Positions 1-5,547 of a DNA stretch of 10,483 nt are shown piece after piece. Made by a program: the position numbers and the translations under genes. The DNA is taken from the NCBI GenBank assembly GCA_036554605.1, contig DATBMY010000045.1, positions 1-10,483 on the forward strand, read 5' to 3'. Under the pieces are notes generated by a model. It saw only the letters and a program-made list of their open reading frames with translations. It did not search any database and was not told where the DNA came from. The number at the start of each line of letters is the position of its first letter. The first letter of the stretch is position 1. The stretch comes from DATBMY01 sp036554605 (GTDB taxonomy: Bacteria; Acidobacteriota; Blastocatellia; UBA7656).

Positions 1-362
1 TTTTCCGGCTCCAGACTCGGGTCATTACATCTGACGACCGCGCTGTGCTCGCGCATGGCCACATGGGCTTCGGCCGTGGGCGGCCGCCCGCTCTCCTCGC
101 GGTCCTGGGTCTGGCGCCGCCACAGCTCGCGCATGACGTTATAGCGGGCCACGAGGCTGTTATAGCGGAAGCGCTGGCCGAACGACATGCCGCGCGAATC
201 GTAAAGCCGTTTGATCATCGTCTCAACGCGCCCTCTTGTGTCGAGCGGTGGGCGGACCGTGCCGCCGTTGAAGAATATGTCGTATTCGACCTTCAGGCGA
301 CGTATATCTTGTTCGAGCCGGTCGAGATCCTGGTCTATGGGGTTGATTGTTTTGGGATCCAT
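1..362 (-). CDS. Conserved hypothetical protein, N-terminal part, cut by the window edge
   Basis: Read on the minus strand from an ATG at 362, this frame stays open for 120 codons to the left edge, so the C-terminus is missing. The protein begins MDPKTINPIDQDLDRLEQDI and looks genuine. An amphipathic, coiled-coil-like stretch (residues 8-28) is followed by a FFNGG turn, then a basic region with RGRVETMIKRL and the aromatic/Arg-rich segment SFGQRFRYNSLVARYN, then a charged RRQTQDREE stretch. It has no signal peptide or membrane segment, so it is probably cytoplasmic. From memory the pattern resembles the C-terminal region of the Myxococcus MXAN_5187-type family, but I could not check this and assign no function. 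Expression is supported by a TTGACA/TACATT promoter about 50-80 bp upstream. No strong Shine-Dalgarno precedes the ATG. It is divergent from selA, with 87 bp between the start codons. Confidence 0.8.
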   Translation of the reverse strand, partial: MDPKTINPIDQDLDRLEQDIRRLKVEYDIFFNGGTVRPPLDTRGRVETMIKRLYDSRGMSFGQRFRYNSLVARYNVMRELWRRQTQDREESGRPPTAEAHVAMREHSAVVRCNDPSLEPE

Positions 363-384
363 TGCGCAACTCAACTGGTGGGGC

Positions 385-415
385 TTACATCTATGACTTG
401 GGGGTGTGTTAGAAT
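385..415 (+). promoter_or_regulatory. Weak candidate promoter for selA
   Basis: TAGAAT at 410-415 is a good -10 match (five of six). The best upstream partner is TTACAT at 385-390, with a rather long 19-bp spacer. The predicted transcription start near 422 gives a short leader before the selA ATG at 450. It lies on top of the leftward promoter. The -35 assignment is uncertain. Confidence 0.3.
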
Positions 416-441
416 GTACGGCAGGCGCTATTCGGTGTCAA
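413..441 (-). promoter_or_regulatory. Sigma70-type promoter for the leftward hypothetical gene
   Basis: On the minus strand a perfect -35 box TTGACA (441 to 436) is followed by a 17-bp spacer and a -10-like TACATT (418 to 413, four of six consensus bases). Transcription would start near 406, giving a leader of about 45 nt before the ATG at 362. The -10 overlaps the candidate rightward -10 for selA, so the two promoters could compete. Confidence 0.6.
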
Positions 442-449
442 CTGTAATC

Positions 450-1928
450 ATGGAAGACCTTCTCAGATCGCTGCCCTCAATCGAGCGGCTGCTTGCGAGG
501 CCACTGGCCGAGCGACTATCCGAAGACTTGAGCCGCGAAAGGGTGCGAGACCTCCTGCGCGAAATCACCGCCCGCCTGCGGATAGAATTAAAAGACCGGG
601 GTCAGGAGTCGGGGATCAGGGATCAGGGCAATGGGAGCGCGGCGCATCAGGGTTCCAACCCTGACCCCCGCCCCCTGACCCCGGACTCCTTGCTAGCGGA
701 GATAGAGCGAAGGCTTGAGGCCGAAGCCGCCAGCGCGCTCAGGCCTTCGCTTCGCCGCGTCGTCAACGCGACCGGTGTCATCATACACACTAACCTCGGC
801 CGTGCGCCGCTGGCCCGCGCCGCCTTAGACGCGATAAACGCGACGGCCGCTGGATACTCCAACCTCGAATACGATATCGAAGCGGGCCGGCGCGGGCGGC
901 GCGAGTCGCATTGCCAGCAGCTTCTCGCCCGGCTTGCCGCGAGCGAAGACGCCGTCGTGGTCAATAACAATGCGGCGGCGGTTCTGCTGGTGCTCAACAC
1001 GCTGGCCGAAGGCGGCGAAGTGATCGTATCGCGAGGCGAGCTGGTCGAGATAGGCGGCAGCTTCCGCATACCGGAAGTCTGCGAGAAGAGCGGCGCGCGA
1101 ATGCGCGAAGTCGGGACGACCAATCGCACGCGTATAGAGGATTACGAGCGCGCGATAAACGAGAGCACGCGCCTGATACTGCGGGTCCACCCATCGAATT
1201 ATCGAATCATAGGATTTACCGAACGCCCTTCGCTCGCTGAGATTGCCGAGCTTGCGCGCCGTCGCGCAATTGCTACATTCGAAGACCTCGGCTCGGGCTG
1301 CCTGACGGATATGACCCCATACGGCGTAACGGATGAGCCGGTCGTCGCGGATTCTCTGCGCGCCGGCATATCGGTCGTATCCTTCAGCGGCGACAAGATG
1401 ATGGGAGGGCCGCAGGCGGGTATCATCGCGGGCGCTCGCGAAATCATATCTAAGGTCAGGCGCAATCCTTTAATGCGCGCGCTGCGCGCGGACAAACTGG
1501 CCTACGCCGCGCTCGAAGCTACGCTCAGACTTTATGAGCGCGATATGTCGGGCGTGCCGGTCATACGATCCATCACACGAACAGGTGAAGAGATAGGCGA
1601 GCGGGCCGCGCGCTTCTCGGACCGGGTAAATAATATTGCCCCCGCCAGGTTGCGTGCATCTCTCGAAGAGGGGCAATCCGTAATAGGAGGAGGATCGGCG
1701 CCCGGCGTGAAGCTCCCGACAGTTCTGGTCGCGCTTGTGTCCGAAGAGATGCCGGCCGAGTCTATAGAGCAGAGCCTGCGCCGTAACGAGCCGGCGATAA
1801 TCACGCGCACCGAGCGCGAGCGCGTGCTTGTGGACCTGCGCACCGTGGCCGAAAATGAAGAGGATATAATACTCGACGCGCTCCGAGCGATCTCGACGGC
1901 GCCGAATAAATTAAAGGCAGGGCATTAA
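450..1928 (+). CDS. selA: L-seryl-tRNA(Sec) selenium transferase (selenocysteine synthase)
   Basis: SelA is a PLP enzyme that converts seryl-tRNA(Sec) to selenocysteyl-tRNA(Sec) with selenophosphate, in the cytoplasm. The 492-residue product shows the family order: an N-terminal helical domain (SLPSIERLL, about 7-15), the core entry motif RRVVNATGVIIHTNLGRAPL, an asparagine-rich VVNNNAAAVLLVLNTLAEG segment, and the PLP-lysine motif SGDKMMGGPQAG with the lysine at residue 316 (equivalent to Lys295 of E. coli SelA). The rest of the fold runs to the C-terminus. The frame is open from 45, but those codons are antisense to the leftward gene and precede the SelA N-terminus, so I chose the ATG at 450. 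GTG 435 is possible; neither has a clear ribosome binding site. Residues about 49-80, a linker rich in Gly, Asp, Gln and Pro, are encoded by a palindromic repeat absent from typical SelA, which fits the extra length over the 463 residues of E. coli SelA. The stop lies 4 bp before the next gene. Confidence 0.94.
   Translation: MEDLLRSLPSIERLLARPLAERLSEDLSRERVRDLLREITARLRIELKDRGQESGIRDQGNGSAAHQGSNPDPRPLTPDSLLAEIERRLEAEAASALRPSLRRVVNATGVIIHTNLGRAPLARAALDAINATAAGYSNLEYDIEAGRRGRRESHCQQLLARLAASEDAVVVNNNAAAVLLVLNTLAEGGEVIVSRGELVEIGGSFRIPEVCEKSGARMREVGTTNRTRIEDYERAINESTRLILRVHPSNYRIIGFTERPSLAEIAELARRRAIATFEDLGSGCLTDMTPYGVTDEPVVADSLRAGISVVSFSGDKMMGGPQAGIIAGAREIISKVRRNPLMRALRADKLAYAALEATLRLYERDMSGVPVIRSITRTGEEIGERAARFSDRVNNIAPARLRASLEEGQSVIGGGSAPGVKLPTVLVALVSEEMPAESIEQSLRRNEPAIITRTERERVLVDLRTVAENEEDIILDALRAISTAPNKLKAGH
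594..690 (+). repeat. Palindromic repeat inserted in frame in the selA linker
   Basis: A perfect 11-bp inverted repeat, CCGGGGTCAGG at 596-606 and CCTGACCCCGG at 674-684, encloses direct copies of a GATCAGGG-like unit (614-621, 621-628 and variant CATCAGGG at 645-652). The reverse-complement unit CCCTGACCCC lies at 659-668. The block is translated without a stop as a low-complexity Gly/Arg/Asp/Gln then Pro/Asp-rich linker. The arrangement resembles dispersed short palindromic elements that can insert into coding regions. That it is a mobile or dispersed family is inference; one copy is visible here. Confidence 0.6.
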
Positions 1929-1932
1929 GATA

Positions 1933-3522
1933 ATGTATTCAACTCCACTTCTCTTGCTACTTCAACAAGGGCTCTCCATAGGTGTAATCATCGCGGCGGT
2001 CCTGGTCTTGCTTCTGGCCATAGGGCTTGTGGTCTATTTCTCGAAGCGGGTCAAGAAGACGGAAAAAGAGGCTGATGAGAATTGGAGCCACTCGATGCAT
2101 AGCATATTCGTCGACACGCAGCCGCGCGTTCAAGCGCCCCCGCCCGATGAGCAAGCCGAAACCGTCGAGCCGGCTTGGCCCGCGCGCGAGACGCACGATC
2201 TTTCGGCCGAAGCCTTTGCCGAAGAGGCGGAGCCCGCGCGCGAGTTCGCTCAGAAATTCGAGATACAGCCGGAGCCGGAAACACTCAATCCCCCCGAGCA
2301 AGTAAGCGAGCCGGTAAGAGAGACGCTGCCTTTAAATCAGATCCCGGAGCCGGAGGTCGCCCAAAGCGAGCCCCAGCCCGAAAAGCGGGAGCCGGTACCT
2401 TATAGTGAAACGCGCCCCCTGGTAAAAGAGCCGGTTATCATAGAAGCGGCGATCCTCGAAGATAAGGTGTGGGCTGATCTCGAAGCCGGCAGGCAGGAGA
2501 GGGCGAAACAAACCCGCGCTCTCACCTCTGAACCGGCGGCTGAACCCCCCGCTGAAATCGTACCTCCTATCTCGGAGCAACCGGCAGAGATTATCGAAGC
2601 GGCCAGGCCCGCGCACGACGAAGACGAGGCTGATGCGAGAGTGATTCGCCAATCAGGTCGCGAAAGATTTGTCGCGCCGCGCATAGATCCTCTGGGGCAG
2701 CGCGAGCGCTTCGAGCCGCCGCGCATAGAGCCGCTCACCCCGCGCGAGCAATCCGATTTTGTCGAGCGGCGATCGCAGACAATTCCGCTGCACAGCAAGA
2801 GCTTTGACGCGCCGCCCGCGAGAACGCAAGAGCCGGCCGCCCACGCGGCGCAATCAATAGATATCGCGGCGCAACCCGCGCGCGAGTCAAAGCTCGGGCA
2901 TAAGAGGGTTGCGGGCTCGATCCTCGGGATCGCTTCGGAAGCGCCCGCCGGGCCGCTGGTGCTCGGGGAGCCGGTCCGTCCGGCGGAAGAAGCGGGCATC
3001 AGCGGGCTCAGCCGCTACGGCAAAGCCCCGGATGAGAGGGCCGGGCGCGCGGGCACAATCGCGCTGCTGTTGATCGTGCTCGTGGTAGCGGGCGCCATCG
3101 GCGCTTACTACGCAATCCCTGCTTTCAAGGGATGGGTCGACAGGCAGATGGCTTACTACAGCGGCGCGCAGGCCGAAGCCGACCGCCGCGCGGCGCTTGA
3201 GCCAAAGGCGAAGATTCTCCCCAACAGGATAGAAACGATAAAAGGGACTAACAGGAACATCGCGGGCGGCTCGGTTGAGAATATATCCGGCAATCCGCTC
3301 GAAGCCGTCGCCATTGAGCTATCGCTCGAGCGCGAAGCAGGCGCGCCGGCCGAAATGATAACCGTGCCGGTCACGCCCGCAAATCTCGCCGCTGGCGAGG
3401 TCGGGACCTATAGCCTGGAATTCGAGCGCGATCCGAAGTATCCCGCGGCGGTCAAGGTCATTCGCCTGATGAGCAACGGCAATGAAGTCATCTTCAGGTA
3501 TCCCGGCCAGAACCAGCAGTGA
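1933..3522 (+). CDS. Two-span membrane protein with Pro/Glu-rich middle and FxLYD-like C-terminal domain
   Basis: This 529-residue protein has no clear named homologue. It starts with a hydrophobic anchor (about 14-35, IGVIIAAVLVLLLAIGLVVY) followed by a basic KRVKK stop. A roughly 330-residue low-complexity region follows, rich in Pro, Glu, Ala and Arg, with many PEPE, EPV and PAE runs and a 14-residue tandem repeat at 243-270. A second membrane segment lies at about 374-396 (TIALLLIVLVVAGAIGAYYA). The C-terminal domain (about 425-527) has the pattern GGSVENISGNPLEAV, a LAAGEVGTYSLEF turn and a final beta strand. It resembles FxLYD or DUF3426-type immunoglobulin-like domains that sit outside the cytoplasmic membrane. 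I see no cysteine in the protein. By the positive-inside rule the middle would be cytoplasmic and the C-terminus periplasmic. It starts 4 bp after selA, so the two are probably translationally coupled; a functional link to selenium is not evident. It may serve in envelope organisation. Confidence 0.85.
   Translation: MYSTPLLLLLQQGLSIGVIIAAVLVLLLAIGLVVYFSKRVKKTEKEADENWSHSMHSIFVDTQPRVQAPPPDEQAETVEPAWPARETHDLSAEAFAEEAEPAREFAQKFEIQPEPETLNPPEQVSEPVRETLPLNQIPEPEVAQSEPQPEKREPVPYSETRPLVKEPVIIEAAILEDKVWADLEAGRQERAKQTRALTSEPAAEPPAEIVPPISEQPAEIIEAARPAHDEDEADARVIRQSGRERFVAPRIDPLGQRERFEPPRIEPLTPREQSDFVERRSQTIPLHSKSFDAPPARTQEPAAHAAQSIDIAAQPARESKLGHKRVAGSILGIASEAPAGPLVLGEPVRPAEEAGISGLSRYGKAPDERAGRAGTIALLLIVLVVAGAIGAYYAIPAFKGWVDRQMAYYSGAQAEADRRAALEPKAKILPNRIETIKGTNRNIAGGSVENISGNPLEAVAIELSLEREAGAPAEMITVPVTPANLAAGEVGTYSLEFERDPKYPAAVKVIRLMSNGNEVIFRYPGQNQQ
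2659..2742 (+). repeat. Tandem 42-bp coding repeat (14 residues, two copies)
   Basis: Codons 243-256 (RERFVAPRIDPLGQ) and 257-270 (RERFEPPRIEPLTP) are adjacent diverged copies of one 14-residue unit, followed by a partial third RE. They lie in the disordered middle of the membrane protein and look like an internal duplication that gives a short basic/aromatic peptide motif, possibly a binding site. Confidence 0.65.
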
Positions 3523-3546
3523 CCGGCGATTACTGTTGCCGCCGGT
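3522..3546 (+). other. Hairpin overlapping the stop of the upstream gene and the pilT -35 box
   Basis: ACCGGCG at 3522-3528 pairs perfectly with CGCCGGT at 3540-3546 across an 11-nt loop. There is no T-run after it, so it is a weak candidate for a terminator. It could instead be an operator, because the right arm covers the -35 box at 3536-3541. Confidence 0.35.
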
Positions 3547-3564
3547 TCGCCTTGAGTCTATAAT
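3536..3564 (+). promoter_or_regulatory. Sigma70-type promoter for the pilT-recX-pilZ unit
   Basis: TTGCCG at 3536-3541, a 17-bp spacer and a perfect TATAAT at 3559-3564 form a strong promoter. Transcription would begin near 3571, leaving an untranslated leader of about 145 nt before pilT. Confidence 0.68.
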
Positions 3565-3576
3565 ACGGTCGCTTGA

Positions 3577-3601
3577 GGTCCGGTCCCGTATGGGTCGGAC
3601 C
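3577..3601 (+). other. Hairpin at the 5' end of the pilT leader
   Basis: GGTCCG (3577-3582) pairs with CGGACC (3596-3601). Inside it CCC (3585-3587) pairs with GGG (3592-3594) around a GTAT loop. It would lie at the very 5' end of the transcript and could protect the mRNA from decay; that role is inference. Confidence 0.45.
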
Positions 3602-3677
3602 CGTTGACTGAGCAATCGACTTTTCTGCCCCTCTTCTTCCGGTCCGTTATCCCGACTCCCATGCCATCTCGATTGTC

Positions 3678-3695
3678 CCTAAACGGTTTTAGGAG
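3678..3695 (+). promoter_or_regulatory. Hairpin holding an AGGAG sequence upstream of pilT
   Basis: CCTAAA (3678-3683) and TTTAGG (3688-3693) form a perfect 6-bp stem with a CGGT loop. The right arm includes most of AGGAG (3691-3695), which is 20 nt from the pilT ATG and so probably too far to be its ribosome binding site. The better-placed GAGG at 3704-3707 is 8 nt before the ATG. The hairpin could modulate ribosome access; no known riboswitch consensus was recognised. Confidence 0.4.
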
Positions 3696-3715
3696 TAGGC
3701 AACGAGGCATCGCCA

Positions 3716-4924
3716 ATGTCACCGAGTATTGACCAACTGCTGACCATCGCCTGCAGCAAGGGCGCGTCTGATCTGCACGTGAAGGCGGGCAGCTTCCCCT
3801 TCATGCGGATCAACGGAGAATTGCAGCCGATGGTCGAGGCGCAGAGGCTCTCGGCCGAAGATACGCTCAACATGGCGTTCTCGATAATGAATAATAGGCA
3901 GAAGCAGCGCTTCAGCGAATGCGCGGAGATCGACATCGCTTACGGGGTATCGGGCCTGGGCCGCTTCCGCTGCAATATCTTTCAGCAGCGCGGCACCGTG
4001 GGGATGGTGCTGAGAGTCATACCGACGACCGTGCGCACGACGGAAGAGTTGAGGCTGCCGCCCGTAATAGAGAAGATATCGACCGAGCCGCGCGGCCTTG
4101 TGCTTGTGACCGGCTCTACGGGGTCGGGCAAGTCGACGACCCTTGCGGCCATGATAGATTTTATCAACCGCACGCGTACCGGCCACATCGTCACTATCGA
4201 AGACCCGATAGAGTTCCTGCATCGCGACAAGAAATCTTATGTGAACCAGCGCGAAGTCGACGTCGACACGCGCAGCTTTTCCGAGGCCCTGCGCGGCGCG
4301 CTCCGCCAGGACCCGGACGTAATACTCGTGGGCGAAATGCGCGATTACGAGACTATAGAGACGGCGATAACCGCCGCTGAGACCGGCCACCTGGTGCTGT
4401 CGACGCTGCACACGCTTGACGCCACCGAGACTATCAACCGCATAGTATCGGTCTTTCCCCCGCACCAGCAGCGGGCCATAAGGCTGCAGCTTGCGAGCGT
4501 GCTCAAGTCGGTAATCTCCATGCGACTGGTGCGGGCGGCCGAGTCTATACAGGGGCGCGTGCCGGCCGTCGAGGTGATGATCGTGACCGCATACATACGC
4601 GACTGCATACTTCACCCGGAAAAGACCGCGATGATACGCGATGCGATAGCGCAGGGCACATCGCAATACGGGATGCAGACCTTCGACCAGTCGCTGTTTG
4701 ATCTATACGGACGCGGGTTGATAACATACGAAGAGGCGCTCAACGGAGCAACGAACCCCGACGAATTCCGATTGAGAGTTTCAGGCATAAGATCGGCCGC
4801 CGACCAGGCGCGCGAAGACATGGAGCGAGTGCGCAACCGCACCGGCGCGCTCGACGCGTCGAAGCCCGAGACAAAACAGTTCGTAAATTGGCTTTTAGAA
4901 GGCACAGAGCAGGTGACAAGGTAG
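3716..4924 (+). CDS. pilT: Type IV pilus retraction ATPase PilT
   Basis: PilT is a hexameric cytoplasmic ATPase at the base of the type IV pilus that drives pilin depolymerisation and twitching motility. The 402-residue product shows an N-terminal PAS-like domain (ASDLHVKAG at 17-25), a Walker A GSTGSGKSTT (133-142, lysine 139), an Asp box around EDPIEF (162-167), a Walker B DVILVGEMRD (201-210, with E207) and a His box GHLVLSTLHT (224-233). The C-terminal region QYGMQTFDQSLFDLYGRGLI is typical of PilT. The absence of a long N-terminal domain argues against the assembly ATPase PilB. It is longer than usual PilT (about 345), with a charged tail of about 45 residues after the last conserved motif. 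PilU or another PilT paralogue is the main alternative. The ATG at 3716 has GAGG 8 nt upstream. The recX reading frame begins inside its 3' end. Confidence 0.94.
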   Translation: MSPSIDQLLTIACSKGASDLHVKAGSFPFMRINGELQPMVEAQRLSAEDTLNMAFSIMNNRQKQRFSECAEIDIAYGVSGLGRFRCNIFQQRGTVGMVLRVIPTTVRTTEELRLPPVIEKISTEPRGLVLVTGSTGSGKSTTLAAMIDFINRTRTGHIVTIEDPIEFLHRDKKSYVNQREVDVDTRSFSEALRGALRQDPDVILVGEMRDYETIETAITAAETGHLVLSTLHTLDATETINRIVSVFPPHQQRAIRLQLASVLKSVISMRLVRAAESIQGRVPAVEVMIVTAYIRDCILHPEKTAMIRDAIAQGTSQYGMQTFDQSLFDLYGRGLITYEEALNGATNPDEFRLRVSGIRSAADQAREDMERVRNRTGALDASKPETKQFVNWLLEGTEQVTR

Positions 4925-5487
4925 GCGGCCGGCGCGGCCGCGGGGGCAAGGACCGCGCCGGTGCGGTTGAAAACGAATCCGCGGCGAGCCGTGAATTGAG
5001 CCCGGAGAAGGCGCGCCAGAAGATCTTTGCGAGGGCGCTGAAGATTTTGGCGGCGCGGCCCCGAAGCGAGGAGCAACTGCGCGAGCGGCTCCTTGATAAA
5101 CCATGGGCCGAGCCGGAAATTGTCGAGCGGTGCATAGAGCGGTTGAAAGAGCTTGGATACATAAACGATCAGGCTTTCGCTCAGAACTACGCGAGCCACC
5201 GCGTTACGATGAAGCCGGTGGGGCGGGCGCGAGTAGCGCGCGAGCTTGCTACAAAGAGAGTCCCGCGACAACTGATCGACACCGCGCTCGAGACGGTATT
5301 CGAAGAAGTCTCGGAAGAGGAGTTAATAGACCGCGCTATCGCCAAGCGCATGCGCACCCACGGAAAGATGGTGGATCGCGCGGGCGAGAAGCGAATGTTC
5401 GATTATCTGGTAAGGCAGGGTTTCGAATACGATTTGATAATACGCAGGCTCCGCGCCTTAAAAACAGGACCGAGCGATGAGGACTGA
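4888..5487 (+). CDS. recX: Regulatory protein RecX
   Basis: RecX binds the RecA filament and limits its recombinase and co-protease activity. The 199-residue frame has the all-helical RecX fold: AKILAARPRSEEQLRERLL-like helix one (about 48-66; the actual text reads KILAARPRSEEQLRERLL), the hallmark IERLKELGYINDQAFAQNYA, then KPVGRARVARELATKRVPRQLIDTAL and the third repeat ending MFDYLVRQGFEYDLIIRRL. The start is unsure: TTG at 4888 overlaps pilT by 37 nt and lacks a clear ribosome binding site, and the first 40 residues are basic and Gly-rich, unlike the family. An in-frame TTG at 4996 would give about 163 residues, closer to the common length. No in-frame ATG or GTG precedes the conserved core. 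RecX usually follows recA; here it follows pilT, with which it is probably cotranscribed and coupled. Confidence 0.9.
   Translation: MAFRRHRAGDKVGGRRGRGGKDRAGAVENESAASRELSPEKARQKIFARALKILAARPRSEEQLRERLLDKPWAEPEIVERCIERLKELGYINDQAFAQNYASHRVTMKPVGRARVARELATKRVPRQLIDTALETVFEEVSEEELIDRAIAKRMRTHGKMVDRAGEKRMFDYLVRQGFEYDLIIRRLRALKTGPSDED
4925..4941 (+). other. Small GC-rich hairpin directly after the pilT stop
   Basis: GCGGCC (4925-4930) and GGCCGC (4936-4941) flank a 5-nt loop, immediately after the pilT TAG. No T-run follows, so it is not an intrinsic terminator. It lies within the early recX frame and could affect coupling between the two genes. Confidence 0.35.
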
Positions 5488-5518
5488 GTGGGGTATATTA
5501 ACTCCGCCCTCGGTCCTG
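5465..5518 (+). other. Inverted repeat spanning the recX stop and the gap to the PilZ gene
   Basis: CAGGACCGAG (5465-5474) and CTCGGTCCTG (5509-5518) are perfect 10-bp arms separated by 34 nt. Inside, GAGT (5486-5489) can pair with ACTC (5501-5504). No T-run follows, so it is not a classic terminator. It may be an mRNA processing or attenuation structure, or a protein site. The recX stop at 5485-5487 lies in the loop. Confidence 0.5.
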
Positions 5519-5547
5519 CGCTCCTTATCGCTTTAGATGGTACGACG

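Noticed and set aside
45..449. The N-terminal 135-codon extension of the selA reading frame
   Set aside because: It is antisense to the leftward gene, contains no SelA-like sequence and lies upstream of the likely promoter. SelA homology begins at the ATG at 450.
3565..3715. c-di-GMP (GEMM) riboswitch before pilT
   Set aside because: I did not find the conserved core sequences of GEMM-I or GEMM-II; only simple hairpins are visible.
3719..4666. Open frame of 315 codons on the minus strand opposite pilT
   Set aside because: Its composition is the Arg/His-rich mirror of a GC-rich gene, with no domain and no ribosome binding site. pilT on the plus strand is unambiguous.
5488..5547. GTG start giving a longer PilZ protein
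   Set aside because: It has GAGGA nearby and abuts the recX stop, but the added residues do not resemble PilZ N-termini and the site lies within an inverted repeat. It is kept as an alternative.
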